Assembly (NCBI GenBank): GCA_026708185.1
Contig: JAPOVK010000036.1
Coordinates: forward strand, 36,789 to 100,788
DNA: 64,000 nucleotides
Reading direction: 5' to 3'
From: Gammaproteobacteria bacterium
Lineage (GTDB): Bacteria; Pseudomonadota; Gammaproteobacteria; Pseudomonadales; Azotimanducaceae
This document shows positions 16,754-26,315 of this stretch, in pieces (position 1 is the stretch's first letter; every line of letters begins with the position of its first letter). A program made the translations under genes and the position numbers. The notes beneath the pieces are model-generated. The model saw nothing but the letters and a program-made list of their open reading frames with translations, did not search any database and was not told where the DNA came from.

Positions 16754-18318
16754 CGGCGAGGACCGGTTTCCAGGGCGAACTGCGTCTCGAGCTCCTCGGC
16801 GCGCTTCTTCGCCGCTTCCAACTGCGCGTACTGCGTCAGATAGCAGTAGAGGCAGCGTTGGTCCATGTCCGGCGGGAGAACGTCCGTGGACAGTCCGCGC
16901 ACCTGCATGATCGTGCGCAGGAACTTGGCCGTGTCAGGCTTCGCCGAGATCCCCATCTTGTAGTAGACGCCGGTGGCCACGGACAGCGGCGTGAGTCCGC
17001 GGCTGTCGACGGCATCGAGCCGGGCACCCCGTGCGACCAGCAACCGCGCCACGTCGACTCCGCCCCGGTAGGCGGCACCGTGCAGGGCCGTGTCGCCGAC
17101 CGCGTTGACGGCATTGACGTCGTTGTCGTTCTCAAGGCAGACCGCGACGGCTTCGAGGACGTCGGCCTCCCAGCCGCGCTCGCGGAAGCGGTGCAGGTTG
17201 CCGGTGTCGCTGTAGAGGCCGGCGGCGACCATCAACGGCGTCGTCCCGTCGGTCGTGGCGATGGTCGGGTCGGCGCCAGCCCGCAGCAGGATCGCCATCA
17301 GTTCGAGATCCGCTTCCTTGGCGGCCAGCAGGAACGGTGTTGCGCCGATGCGGAACAGCACGTCGCGCATGTTGACGAAGCGCTGTTCCTTGAGCCGGTC
17401 CTTGGCCATGCGCGCATCGACGTGGGCGCCGAGCGCGATCAGCTTGGCGACGAGGTCGAGGGTGATGTCCAGCGCCCCGATCGGGATGTCCGCCTCCTCG
17501 CTCGGCACGACGCCGCGGATGATCGCGCGCTGCACGGCGAGGCGGTGCAGGGCCGTATAGCCCGCGTCGGACTGATTGGGGTTGGCCCCGCGGTCGAGCA
17601 GCAGATGGGCGATGTCCCAATGGGTGTTGACCAACGCCAGTTCCAGGGCGCTCTCGCCCGTCGCGAGGGTCGCACCGATATCGGCGCCTGCGTCTAGCAG
17701 GGCCGTTACAGCCTCGATACGCCCCGCGCGTACGGCGAACAGCAGGGCATCCAAGCCCTTCTCCGTGCGCATGGCGAGTTCGGCGCCGCCTGCCACGAGC
17801 GCGGCTACGGCCTCGGCGTTGTTGGCGGCTGCGGCCCACATCAGGGCCGTCTGCCCGGCGTCGTTGATCGCGTTCGCATCGGCCCCGGCGGAAAGCAGCG
17901 CCGCGATGACGGCGGGATCGCCGGTCCGGGATGCGGTCATCAGCACGGTTTCCCCGCCAGGGACGGTCGTGTCGGGATCGGCGCCCACCGCCAGGAGCCG
18001 CTTGAGGATTGCGGCATTGCCATTGACGGCTGCGAAGTAGAGCGGCGGGAAGTCGTATCGATTCGTAAGCGTCGGCTTGGCACCCGCGTCGAGGAGGAGA
18101 TCCACCATGGCGGCGTCGTCGCGGTGGACCGCCCAGTGGAGTGCCGTTGTGCCGTCGATCGTGGCCTGATCGACGTCCGTGTCGCCGACAATGCGCTCAA
18201 GGCCGGGAAGGTCGCCGGTCTTGGCGGCTTCCACCAACGGCGCCACCGGTCCGTTTGCCGTGCCGTGGAGTGCCGCGCACAGGACCCCGAGGGTCGCCAG
18301 GCGGCGCAGACGCTTCAT
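16750..18318 (-). CDS. Secreted ankyrin-repeat protein
   Basis: 522 residues from ATG 18318, which overlaps the DUF1552 stop (ATGA). A signal peptide spans about residues 1-22. Ankyrin repeats run from about residue 30 to 440: DGTTALHWAVHRDDAAMVDL, GETVLMTASRTGDPAVIAAL, GQTALMWAAAANNAEAVAAL, TGESALELALVNTHWDIAHL, GDTALHGAAYRGGVDVARLL and GLTPLSVATG are clear units. After the repeats comes a conserved tail with RCLYCYLTQYAQLEAAKKR, a CxxC pair and a helix. It is probably a periplasmic protein-binding scaffold for the DUF1592/DUF1552 products of the same operon; that partnership is inference from coupling. Confidence 0.85.
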   Translation of the reverse strand: MKRLRRLATLGVLCAALHGTANGPVAPLVEAAKTGDLPGLERIVGDTDVDQATIDGTTALHWAVHRDDAAMVDLLLDAGAKPTLTNRYDFPPLYFAAVNGNAAILKRLLAVGADPDTTVPGGETVLMTASRTGDPAVIAALLSAGADANAINDAGQTALMWAAAANNAEAVAALVAGGAELAMRTEKGLDALLFAVRAGRIEAVTALLDAGADIGATLATGESALELALVNTHWDIAHLLLDRGANPNQSDAGYTALHRLAVQRAIIRGVVPSEEADIPIGALDITLDLVAKLIALGAHVDARMAKDRLKEQRFVNMRDVLFRIGATPFLLAAKEADLELMAILLRAGADPTIATTDGTTPLMVAAGLYSDTGNLHRFRERGWEADVLEAVAVCLENDNDVNAVNAVGDTALHGAAYRGGVDVARLLVARGARLDAVDSRGLTPLSVATGVYYKMGISAKPDTAKFLRTIMQVRGLSTDVLPPDMDQRCLYCYLTQYAQLEAAKKRAEELETQFALETGPRR

Positions 18319-19640
18319 AGTCCGGCGAGTCGCCCCGTGCTGTCGCCGACCCGGTCGACGTGCACGCCGACCTTGTCGAGCAGCGACAGTCCGGCGTTCA
18401 TCAGGGGCGTGTCCATCGGGTACTTCAAATGGCGGCCGCCCCGATGGCCTCCTGCGCCGCCGGCGATGAGGAGCGGCAGATTGCTGAAGCTGTGGGTATT
18501 GCCGTCGCCCAGGCCGCCGCCGTAGACCAACAGCGCGTGGTCGAGCAAGGTGCCGTCGCCGTCGGGCGTGGCTTCGAGGGTCTCGATGAAGTCCTTGAAC
18601 AGCGACACGTGGTAGGTGTCGATCTTGATCTGCTGTGCGACCTTCACGGGATCGTTGCCGTGGTGCGTGATCGCGTGGTGGCCGCCGTTGACGCCGATCC
18701 ACGGATAGCTGCGGTTGCTGTTTTCGCGGGCGACCTGGGTGCAACTGACGCGGGTGATGTCGCCGCGCAAGGCCACGAGCAGCAGGTCGAAGAGGATCTT
18801 GACGTGGTCTTCGAAGTCCTCGGGGATGCCGGTCGGCGGCGTCATCCCGCGGGAAAGGTCGCGCGCTTGGCTGCGTTCGATCTTCTGTATCCGCGACTCC
18901 ACGTCGCGAATGGCCGTCGTGTAGTCGTCGATCGTGCGCCGGTCACCGATCCCGAGGGATCGCCTGAGGCGGCTCAATTCGTCACCGACCGAATCGAGGA
19001 TGCTGCGGTCGTTGGCCAACTCGCGCCGCCTCGCGCTTACCGTCGCTTCGCTGCCGAAGAGGCGCTCGAAGACGCGCCTGGGGTCGTTCTCGTGCGGTAG
19101 CGGCGTGGTGGGCGTCAGCCACGACGTCGAGTTGCGGTAGACGCAGCTATAGCCGAGTTCGCATAGGCCCGACACGATGCTCGACTCGGTCGTGAGTTCC
19201 AGCGAGCGCAGGATCGTGTCGGCGCCGAGGGAGTCGGCGGCGTACTGGTCGAGGGTCTTGCCGGCACGGATGTCCGATCCTTCGGTCTTCTTCGACGGCG
19301 CGCCGTTCAGCCAGCCGGAGTGGGCGCTGGAGTGGCCGCCGCCACCGCGGGCCGTGGCGATGTTGCTCAAACCGCTTAGCACCGTGACGTGGTCGCGGAC
19401 GGCTTCGAGGGGCGCGAGCACGGGCGTCATGGCGTAGTCGCGACCCCCGTCGCCCGCGGGATGGAAACTGGCCGGGACGATGCCGTTCGGCATGTAGAAG
19501 AAGGCGAGGCGCGGCGGCGAGCGCGGTGCCGCATTGGCACCGAGGGCCGGGACCATGGCGCCCAGAAACGGCAGTGCCACCGCGGCACCGCTACCGCGCA
19601 GCAGTTGGCGTCGGCTGATCGCCTTGTTGGTGATGAACAT
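18315..19640 (-). CDS. DUF1552 domain protein with Tat signal
   Basis: 441 residues from ATG 19640. The N-terminus has a twin-arginine signal (SRRQLLRGSGAAVALPFLGA), so the folded protein is exported. The body is a DUF1552 protein: PPRLAFFYMPNGIVPASFHP, LSGLSNIATARGGGGHSSAH, later GDITRVSCTQVARENSNRSY and VYGGGLGDGNTHSFSNLPLL. The family is related to the sulfatase/alkaline-phosphatase-like DUF1501 group and is habitually encoded next to DUF1592 proteins; its reaction is unknown. Here it lies 61 bases after the DUF1592 gene and is coupled to the ankyrin gene. Confidence 0.9.
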   Translation of the reverse strand: MFITNKAISRRQLLRGSGAAVALPFLGAMVPALGANAAPRSPPRLAFFYMPNGIVPASFHPAGDGGRDYAMTPVLAPLEAVRDHVTVLSGLSNIATARGGGGHSSAHSGWLNGAPSKKTEGSDIRAGKTLDQYAADSLGADTILRSLELTTESSIVSGLCELGYSCVYRNSTSWLTPTTPLPHENDPRRVFERLFGSEATVSARRRELANDRSILDSVGDELSRLRRSLGIGDRRTIDDYTTAIRDVESRIQKIERSQARDLSRGMTPPTGIPEDFEDHVKILFDLLLVALRGDITRVSCTQVARENSNRSYPWIGVNGGHHAITHHGNDPVKVAQQIKIDTYHVSLFKDFIETLEATPDGDGTLLDHALLVYGGGLGDGNTHSFSNLPLLIAGGAGGHRGGRHLKYPMDTPLMNAGLSLLDKVGVHVDRVGDSTGRLAGL

Positions 19641-19701
19641 GCGCGTACGGTGCGCGACTGCCCAGCCGGGAGCTATACCACAGTTCGGCTGCGAACGCCC
19701 G

Positions 19702-22134
19702 TCACGGGGCGGCAGCGACTTGGTGCGCGTCGGACCCGCGCATGCGGAATGGATAGCTTTGTGCGACCCTGACGATCAGGGACTGCATGCGGAAGCCGTC
19801 GTCCGCTGTGCGCGTCACGATCTCCCGTACGCTCGGTGCGTCAAAGGGCTCGAGTCCGCGACCGAGCGCGTAGGTCAGCAAGCGCTCCGCGACGGTGGTC
19901 GCGAAGCGCTCCGGCTTGGCGACGAGCGCCCGCTTCAGTCCGACGATGCCTTGCACGCGGGTGCCGTCCGGCAGCACGGCGGCGTTGTCGATCGCGTTCC
20001 AGGACGCATCGCGTTCCCGGTAGCGGCCGATGGAGTCGAAGTTCTCGAGGGCGAAGCCGGGCGGATCGATCGCGTCGTGACACGCGGCACAGGCCGGGTT
20101 GTCGCGGTGTTCGCGCAGTCGCTCGCGCAGGGTCGGCGCCTTCGTACCGGGTTGACCGGCCTCGAGATCGGGCACGTCGGGCGGCGGCGGACGCGGTGGC
20201 GTACCGAGCAGGTTGGCGAGCACCCACTTGCCGCGCAACACCGGCGATGTGCGGTCGGGGTGCGACGTGATGGTCAGCAGGCTGCCCTGGCCCAGCAGGC
20301 CGCCGCGGAGGCTTCCCGACGGCAGAGGGAACCGGCGCAGGTCGGCGTGCTGGATACCCGTGATCTCGTAGTGGTCCGCCAGACGCTTGTTGAGAAACGT
20401 GTAGTCGGCGCCGATCAACTCCGTGACGGGGCGGTCGTGGCGGAGGACGTGGTCGAAGAAGAGCTCCGTCTCCTGCTGCAGGCTATCGCGCAACGCCTCG
20501 TCGTAGTCGAGGCTCGCGGGTTCCGTGGGCCGGTGGAATGCGAGGCTGCGCAGCTCCAGCCATTGGCTCGCGAAGTTGGCCGTCAGCGCCCAGGCCTTGG
20601 GGTCGGCCAGCATGCGTCGTACCTCGCGCTCGATGTCGGCCTGGGTGCGCAGGCGTCCGCTCGTCGCCGCCGCGAGCAACTCATCGTCCGGGATGCTGCT
20701 CCAGAGGAAGAACGAGAGTCTCGAAGCAAGTTCGAGGCCGGTTGCGGGCCGCGGCTCGGGCGCGTCGTTGGGACTCTCGATCCGGAACAGGAAGTGGGGG
20801 CTCACGAGCAACCGGCGGAGGGCCAGGCCGATGGCCGCCTCGAAATCGGCCCCCTGCGTGCGTGCGTTCGTGTAGGCGTCCCGCAAGGCATGTCGCTCCG
20901 CGGCGGGCCCCTTGCCGCGATAGCCGCGCGATGCGAGCAGGTCGAGGATCCGATCGGCGCACGCCCCTTCCTCGTCCGGCCCGGAAGGCTTACAGGCGAA
21001 GATCGCCTGACGGCTCGGCGTGTCGCCGATCTGGGCACCGCCGTACGGGCCGGCGATCCCGAGCGAGTGCAGGCGGGGCAGGGCACCGCTGGCGCCGGCG
21101 ATGTCGCCTTCGCCGCGCTCGTTGACAAGTGGTTCGAGGAGGCCGTCGACGAGATTGAGCGGCGTTTTGTAGAACCTCGCGGCCACGGCGCGGCTGCCTG
21201 CAGCGACATGCAGGCGGGCGCGGTGTTTCGGTGGATCGCGAACTTCCGTAAGCGGTTTGGGTACGGTGAAGGTGCCCGCCTGCACGCCGTCGATGGTCAT
21301 CTCGAGCCGGTGATCGACCAGGAACGGTATGGTCCGCCGGGCGCCGGGACGGTTCACGGGGGTGAGAGCCGCGGTGAGTTCGTAGACGCCGTCGGCTGGG
21401 AAGGTGTGACGGATCTCGGTGCCGCCTTCGGCGCCGAGCGAGGCATCGTTCGTGCGTACCCGGCGTTCGGTCTCGGTGCCGACGAGGTAGGTCGTGGTCT
21501 CGAACGTGGCCGCATCGCCGATCGCCAGCCGGACGATCGCCTTGGCGGCTGCCAGGTAGCGTTCCATCAGCAGGGGCGATAGGCGCAGCGTGCCGGCCAT
21601 GTTGTCAAAGCCGTGGCTCGAGTCGTCCGCGGGCAGGAACCGCGAGGCGTCGATCTCGAGGTGCAGGAGGTCGCGCACGGCGTTCTGGTACTCGTTGCGA
21701 TTCAGGCGCCGGAACACCGGGGACGGGCCCGGGTTCGGCTGAGCCGCGGCTGCGCGGTCGAGTTCCGCCGACAGCCAGGCGCGGAACCGGTCGGCCGTTG
21801 CCGACCGGGGTCGCTTGGCGTCGAGCGGGGGCATGGTGCCAGCCCGCAGCTTGTCCACCACCTTCTCCCAGGCCTCGGGGTGGGCGCCGACGTCGGCCAA
21901 GTCGAGGTCGGCGAACTTGATCTCGCCGTTTTCGACGTGGCAGCGCAGGCAGCGGACATGCTGCGTACGTTCGGTATGGCAGGCCGCGCAGAAAGTGCGC
22001 ACGAAGCCGCGTGCCTCGTCGAGGCCGGTCACGGCATCGGCGATCGCTGGCGGGGCAAGGGCGAGGACGACAGCCGTGCACAGCGCCCGCAGACACTTGA
22101 GGGGTAGAGTTGGCGATGTCCTCGATGCCGCCAT
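19702..22134 (-). CDS. DUF1587/1592/1588/1595/1585 multi-domain protein with cytochrome c-like motifs
   Basis: 810 residues from ATG 22134 with a signal peptide (about residues 1-33). A cytochrome-like N-terminus has two haem motifs, CAACH (49-53) and CLRCH (62-66). RLNRNEYQNAVRDLL marks DUF1587, RRLLVSPHFLFRIE with LASRLSFFLWSSIPDDELL marks DUF1592, and NPACAACHDAIDPPGFALEN near residue 680 is the DUF1588 region with a third CxxCH. AERLLTYALGRGLEP marks DUF1585. A carbohydrate-binding-like beta domain may lie between about residues 200 and 290. This family, paired with DUF1552, is common in planctomycetes and some proteobacteria and is suspected to act in periplasmic polymer oxidation. A hairpin repeat lies 18 bases before its start. 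Confidence 0.9.
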   Translation of the reverse strand: MAASRTSPTLPLKCLRALCTAVVLALAPPAIADAVTGLDEARGFVRTFCAACHTERTQHVRCLRCHVENGEIKFADLDLADVGAHPEAWEKVVDKLRAGTMPPLDAKRPRSATADRFRAWLSAELDRAAAAQPNPGPSPVFRRLNRNEYQNAVRDLLHLEIDASRFLPADDSSHGFDNMAGTLRLSPLLMERYLAAAKAIVRLAIGDAATFETTTYLVGTETERRVRTNDASLGAEGGTEIRHTFPADGVYELTAALTPVNRPGARRTIPFLVDHRLEMTIDGVQAGTFTVPKPLTEVRDPPKHRARLHVAAGSRAVAARFYKTPLNLVDGLLEPLVNERGEGDIAGASGALPRLHSLGIAGPYGGAQIGDTPSRQAIFACKPSGPDEEGACADRILDLLASRGYRGKGPAAERHALRDAYTNARTQGADFEAAIGLALRRLLVSPHFLFRIESPNDAPEPRPATGLELASRLSFFLWSSIPDDELLAAATSGRLRTQADIEREVRRMLADPKAWALTANFASQWLELRSLAFHRPTEPASLDYDEALRDSLQQETELFFDHVLRHDRPVTELIGADYTFLNKRLADHYEITGIQHADLRRFPLPSGSLRGGLLGQGSLLTITSHPDRTSPVLRGKWVLANLLGTPPRPPPPDVPDLEAGQPGTKAPTLRERLREHRDNPACAACHDAIDPPGFALENFDSIGRYRERDASWNAIDNAAVLPDGTRVQGIVGLKRALVAKPERFATTVAERLLTYALGRGLEPFDAPSVREIVTRTADDGFRMQSLIVRVAQSYPFRMRGSDAHQVAAAP

Positions 22135-22151
22135 CGAAACGGCTCCGCGCG

Positions 22152-22170
22152 GCGACCGCGAAGCGGTCGC
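22152..22170. repeat. Palindromic hairpin repeat, copy 2
   Basis: GCGACCGC, GAA, GCGGTCGC, the inverse orientation of copy 1. It fills much of the 41-bp gap between the sorbosone-dehydrogenase-like and DUF1592 genes, inside an apparent operon, where it could stabilise or process the message. Confidence 0.8.
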
Positions 22171-22175
22171 GTGGC

Positions 22176-23264
22176 TTACTCCGTCCCGGTATATGTCGCC
22201 CGGTAGATCCGGCCGCCTTGATCGTCGGAGATGAGCAGGCTGCCGTCGGCGGCGACCACGACGTCGTTCGGCCGCCCCGAGGCGCGCTCGTTGGCCAGCC
22301 AGATGTCGATGAACGGCATGTAGGCTGGCCCGTCCGCGCCGAAGCGCACGACGCTGACGCGGTAGCCGACTTTGGAGGAGCGGTTCCACGAGCCGTGCTC
22401 GGCGATGAACAGTGCGCCGGCGTATTCGGCGGGGAATGCGCTGTGGGTGTAGAAGGCGAGCCCCAGGGCTGCGGAGTGGGCCTGGATCTCCACCGCGGGT
22501 GGTACGTAGTCGGCGGGGTCGTGGCCGGCGCCGAACTGCGGATCCAGGATCGCTTCGCCGTGCACGTGGGGATAGCCGTAGTGTGCGCCGACGTCGACAA
22601 CGACGTTGACCTCCTCTGGCGGGACGTCGTCACCGAGCATGTCGCGACCGTTGTCGGTGAACCAGAGCCGCTCGGTCTCGGGATGCCAGGTCATGCCGAC
22701 GCTGTTGCGCACCCCGTGCGCGTACACGCTGGTTTCGCCGGTGGCCGGGTCCATGCGCACGATGCTCGCGAAGCGCGGATCGTCGGACTTGCAGATGTTG
22801 CACGGCGCGCCCACGTTCACGTAGAGGAATCCGTCCGGGCCGACGGATAGGTACTTCCAGCCGTGGTGGCGCGCATCGGGCAGTTCGTCGGTCACGATCT
22901 CCGGGCGCGGCCTGTCCCGGTAGGTCGCCGCGATGTCCGGGTAGCGCAGGATGCGGTCGAGCGCGGCGACGTAGAGATCGTCGCCGAGCAGCGCGACGCC
23001 GCTCGGCATGACCAAGCCGGATGCGAAGGTCACGACCTCGGGGTCGGCATCCGCATCGGCGGCAGGCACGACCGCGTACACCTTCCCGGCGCGGCGCGTA
23101 CCAACGAACAGGAGCCCGGACTCGGCGAGGGCCATCTGCCGCGCATTGGGCACGTCGTCGGTGAGCACGGACAACGTGAATCCCGGCGCGACCGGGTCGG
23201 CCGCGGCGCAGACGGCGACGACGCAAGCGAGTACGGCGCTCGGAAAACGGTGCATGGCTGTCAT
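22176..23264 (-). CDS. PQQ-dependent sugar (sorbosone) dehydrogenase-like beta-propeller
   Basis: 362 residues from ATG 23264 (ATG 23255 also possible), with a signal peptide to about residue 21. The six-bladed glucose/sorbosone dehydrogenase fold is indicated by LPDARHHGWKYLSVGPDGFL (catalytic His region), SIVRMDPATGETSVYAHGVR with NSVGMTWHP, LWFTDNGRDMLGDD and FIAEHGSWNRSSKVGYRV. These enzymes use PQQ and calcium in the periplasm and oxidise sugars. It is the first gene of the operon that continues with DUF1592, DUF1552 and ankyrin proteins, which suggests delivery of electrons to the haem motifs of the DUF1592 protein. Confidence 0.88.
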   Translation of the reverse strand: MTAMHRFPSAVLACVVAVCAAADPVAPGFTLSVLTDDVPNARQMALAESGLLFVGTRRAGKVYAVVPAADADADPEVVTFASGLVMPSGVALLGDDLYVAALDRILRYPDIAATYRDRPRPEIVTDELPDARHHGWKYLSVGPDGFLYVNVGAPCNICKSDDPRFASIVRMDPATGETSVYAHGVRNSVGMTWHPETERLWFTDNGRDMLGDDVPPEEVNVVVDVGAHYGYPHVHGEAILDPQFGAGHDPADYVPPAVEIQAHSAALGLAFYTHSAFPAEYAGALFIAEHGSWNRSSKVGYRVSVVRFGADGPAYMPFIDIWLANERASGRPNDVVVAADGSLLISDDQGGRIYRATYTGTE

Positions 23265-23391
23265 GCGGCTAGTGTGGTGCGAACCGGCCGAATGGGCAAG
23301 GGATGGCGCCGAACGGCGCACGCCTCGGCGCGGTTGACCATGCTTGGCGGGTCACGCACAGTTGTTCGCTGCTGAACAAGGGAGAACGCCC

Positions 23392-25734
23392 GTGCCGCCA
23401 TTGTCGCGCTTTCGCATCGTGGAACTGGGCATCGGCCCTGTATCCGGCCTCGCCACCACGGTTCTCGCGGATTTCGGTGCGGACGTCATCAAGGTCGTGC
23501 CGCCGGACGGCGACCCGTTCGCGGACATGGGTTCATGGCCGCTGTGGACGCGCGGGAAGCGCATCGTGCACGCGGACTTGCGCGACGCTGCCGCGGCTGA
23601 AGAGGTGCGCTCCTTGATCGCGACGTCGGCAGACGCCGTGTTGACGACCCTCAACGCCGAGCAGCGCGAACGGCTTCGTCTGGATCCGGCCTCCCTCGGC
23701 CGGGACGACTTGGTGGTCGGCGTGGTCTCGGGCTTTGGTGAAGACGGGCCGTACGCGAACTACCCTGGCTACGAGCCGGTCGTCGCCGCGAAGTCCGGTC
23801 GCATGCTGAGCTTCGCGGGCGTCGCCGACCGTGACGGGCCCAACTACTCGGCCCTGCAGGTGGGGACGCATGCCACGGCGCAGAGCGCGGCGGCCGCGCT
23901 GCTGGCCGCACTGCTGGGCCGGGAGGCGACCGGTGCCGGCTTCACCTTCGAGACCTCGCTCTTGCGCGGCATGATGCCTTACGAGATGGGGATCATGGCC
24001 ATGTCCCAGCTTTGGGACAAAGGCATCCTCGAACGTCCCAAGGCGACGCGCGACCGCACCAAGTCCATGCCGACGTTCAACTACCATCCGGTGCGGACCA
24101 AGGACGGGCATTGGCTGCAACTCGGCAACCTGTTGCCGCACCTCTTGGCCAATTTCTTCCGCGCCTCCGGCCTAGCCGACGAACTGAAGGAGCCGCAGTT
24201 CAAGGGCGACCCGCTGCGTTGGCCCCCCGACGTGCGCGAAGCGTTCCGGGAACGCCTCTTCGAGCACATGCAGACCAAGACGCTCGCCGAATGGACGGAC
24301 ATCTTCGTCAGCGATGGCGGCGTCGTGTCCCACGCCTACCAGACCACGCAGGACGCGCTCGTAGATCCCGACGTCGTGGACAACGGTCACGTGGTCGAGC
24401 GGCACGGCATGAAGCAACTCGGCCTGGTCGCGAACTTGACCGAGTCGCCGGGCGAGGTTGGCGGGCCGGCTGCGGAGACGACCCTCGACGCCATCGAAGC
24501 ACGGCCGGTCGCCGCACCGTCGGCGAGCGCCGAAGCGCCGCGCAAGCCCTTGGCGGGGGTCACCGTGGTGGAAAGCGCGACCATCATTGCAGCGCCGTTG
24601 GGCGCGTCCGTACTCGCCGACCTTGGCGCGCGGGTGATCAAGCTCGAACCGATCACGGGTGACCCGTTCCGCAGCATGTTCCACGGCTTCGGTGCGTCGA
24701 AGTGCAACGCCGGCAAGGAGAGCATCTGCCTGGACTTGAAATCGAGCGAAGGTCAGAAGATCGCCCAGGCGTTGGCGGCGAAGGCCGACATCTGGATCCA
24801 CAACTATCGGATGGGCGTGCCGGAGAAGCTCGGCATCGGCTACGCGGACCTCAGCGCCGTGAATCCGAACCTGGTCTACGTCTCCGCCAACGGCTACGGG
24901 CCGGGCGGCCCCGGCGCCAAGCGCCCGTCGACGCACCCGATCCCGGGGGCGGCCTTGGGCGGCGTCGTGTGGCAGCTCGGTGGGCTGCCCCCGACCGACG
25001 TGGCGCCCGACATGGACGGCCTGCGCGAGACGGCCCGCAAGCTCTTGCGCGCCAACGAGGTCAACCCGGATCCGAACACGTCGATGGTCGTCGCGACGAC
25101 GGCGCTCCTTGGCCTGGCGGCGCGCAAGGCGCACGGCAAGGGACAGAAGATATTCATCGACATGTTCGGCGCCAACGCGTACGCGAACTGGGACGACTTC
25201 CTGACCTACGAGGGCAAGCCCGAACGGCCAGCGGTCGATGTGGACGGCTTCGGGGTGTCGCCGCTGCAGCGGCTCTACCGGTGCGCGGACGGTTGGGTCT
25301 TCCTGATGATCGTCAACCACCGCGAGTGGGCGACCTTCGCCGCCGAGCTGTCGCTCGATGTGGCCCAGGACGATCCGGACCTCGGTGGTGTCCTCGACGG
25401 TGTGTTCGCGGGCGGCGCCGCCGACGACTTCGAGGCGCGGCTTGCACCCAAGGGCGTCGGCTGTGTTCGCGCGGACGGTCTGGCACCCCCGGATTTCTTC
25501 CTGACCGACGAGCACTGCGGCATCGAGGAACTGCGCACGCCGGCGGTCCACCCCGACTGGGGCGACTACCTGCGCAACGGGCCCATGGCCCGGTTCTCGA
25601 AGGATGATCGCTACGGCGGCGCCAGCGCCATGGGCGATTCGACGCTGGACCTGCTCGACGAGCTGGGCTACTCCGCGGCGGAATCCGCCGCGCTGGTCGA
25701 TAGCCGCAAGGTGTACGCGCGCGCCTTGGCATGA
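23392..25734 (+). CDS. Tandem CaiB/BaiF (class III) CoA-transferase
   Basis: 780 residues from GTG 23392, preceded by AAGGGAG with seven-base spacing. Two full class III CoA-transferase domains are fused: domain 1 begins FRIVELGIGPVSGLATTVLA with LADFGADVIKV, and domain 2 begins near residue 385 with LAGVTVVESATIIAAPLGAS then LADLGARVIKLEPITGDPF. GFGEDGPYANYPGYEPVVAA and YVSANGYGPGGPGAK are the substrate-loop equivalents. The family moves CoA between carboxylic acids without free intermediates. Fused double proteins form pseudo-homodimers. It is translationally coupled (ATGA) to a lipoprotein gene, which is unusual for a cytoplasmic enzyme. Confidence 0.9.
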   Translation: MPPLSRFRIVELGIGPVSGLATTVLADFGADVIKVVPPDGDPFADMGSWPLWTRGKRIVHADLRDAAAAEEVRSLIATSADAVLTTLNAEQRERLRLDPASLGRDDLVVGVVSGFGEDGPYANYPGYEPVVAAKSGRMLSFAGVADRDGPNYSALQVGTHATAQSAAAALLAALLGREATGAGFTFETSLLRGMMPYEMGIMAMSQLWDKGILERPKATRDRTKSMPTFNYHPVRTKDGHWLQLGNLLPHLLANFFRASGLADELKEPQFKGDPLRWPPDVREAFRERLFEHMQTKTLAEWTDIFVSDGGVVSHAYQTTQDALVDPDVVDNGHVVERHGMKQLGLVANLTESPGEVGGPAAETTLDAIEARPVAAPSASAEAPRKPLAGVTVVESATIIAAPLGASVLADLGARVIKLEPITGDPFRSMFHGFGASKCNAGKESICLDLKSSEGQKIAQALAAKADIWIHNYRMGVPEKLGIGYADLSAVNPNLVYVSANGYGPGGPGAKRPSTHPIPGAALGGVVWQLGGLPPTDVAPDMDGLRETARKLLRANEVNPDPNTSMVVATTALLGLAARKAHGKGQKIFIDMFGANAYANWDDFLTYEGKPERPAVDVDGFGVSPLQRLYRCADGWVFLMIVNHREWATFAAELSLDVAQDDPDLGGVLDGVFAGGAADDFEARLAPKGVGCVRADGLAPPDFFLTDEHCGIEELRTPAVHPDWGDYLRNGPMARFSKDDRYGGASAMGDSTLDLLDELGYSAAESAALVDSRKVYARALA

Positions 25735-26315
25735 CGGCCAGTACGGCGTCGTGGTGCGCGGGCCTCCTGGCCGGCAGAGGACGCCGTACCGCGCGGGAAC
25801 CGCGCACCCTGATTGCGCTGGTGCTGCTCGTCGGATGCGTGGCCGAGTCGCCGCCTGCGACCGAGCAGGATGTGCTCGCCGGCTTGGCTACGGACCTCCT
25901 GTTGCCGATGGGCGACGTTCGCGTTGCCGGGTGGCCAAGCGATTGCCGCACCGACGGCGTGACGGATGCCCCGGTCGCGGCGGCCTTGTTTACAGCCTTT
26001 CTGGATGCCAACGCCGGTGCCGCGCCGGTGAGCCTCGCGTTCGGCGGCCCGGCGGCGCGGTTGCGCGTGGACTCGAGCGGCCAGCATCCAAGGCGCTTGA
26101 GCGCTGAAGGCGCGGAGCCGGTGGTCGCGGTCTCGCACGCCGGCATGGTGGACGACACGGCGCTCGTCTGCGTCGAGGTCTTCGGTGTCCAGGAGCGGGC
26201 CTTCCTCGTGCTGCTGAACAGCGGACCTTCGGGGGACTTCGCCGTGCAGAGCGAGATCGAGGTCTGGTCGGAGTTGGCACCGGAGGAACTGCCGGACGGG
26301 GAACTGTACCGGTGA
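25731..26315 (+). CDS. Hypothetical lipoprotein
   Basis: 194 residues from ATG 25731, overlapping the CoA-transferase stop. A hydrophobic segment ends in a lipobox-like LVLLVGC, so the mature protein probably begins at that Cys (about residue 36); the long N-terminus suggests that a downstream start may be the real one. The rest is acidic and beta-rich: DVRVAGWPSDCRTDG, AAPVSLAFGGPAARLRVDSS, VEVFGVQERAFLVLL. No known domain. Its stop overlaps the GTG of the transglycosylase, so the two envelope proteins are probably made together. Confidence 0.65.
   Translation: MTASTASWCAGLLAGRGRRTAREPRTLIALVLLVGCVAESPPATEQDVLAGLATDLLLPMGDVRVAGWPSDCRTDGVTDAPVAAALFTAFLDANAGAAPVSLAFGGPAARLRVDSSGQHPRRLSAEGAEPVVAVSHAGMVDDTALVCVEVFGVQERAFLVLLNSGPSGDFAVQSEIEVWSELAPEELPDGELYR

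Noticed and set aside
19534..21582. A 682-residue open frame on the plus strand
   Set aside because: It is the antisense shadow of the DUF1592 gene, whose minus-strand product has recognisable domains and haem motifs. GC-rich DNA gives such frames often.
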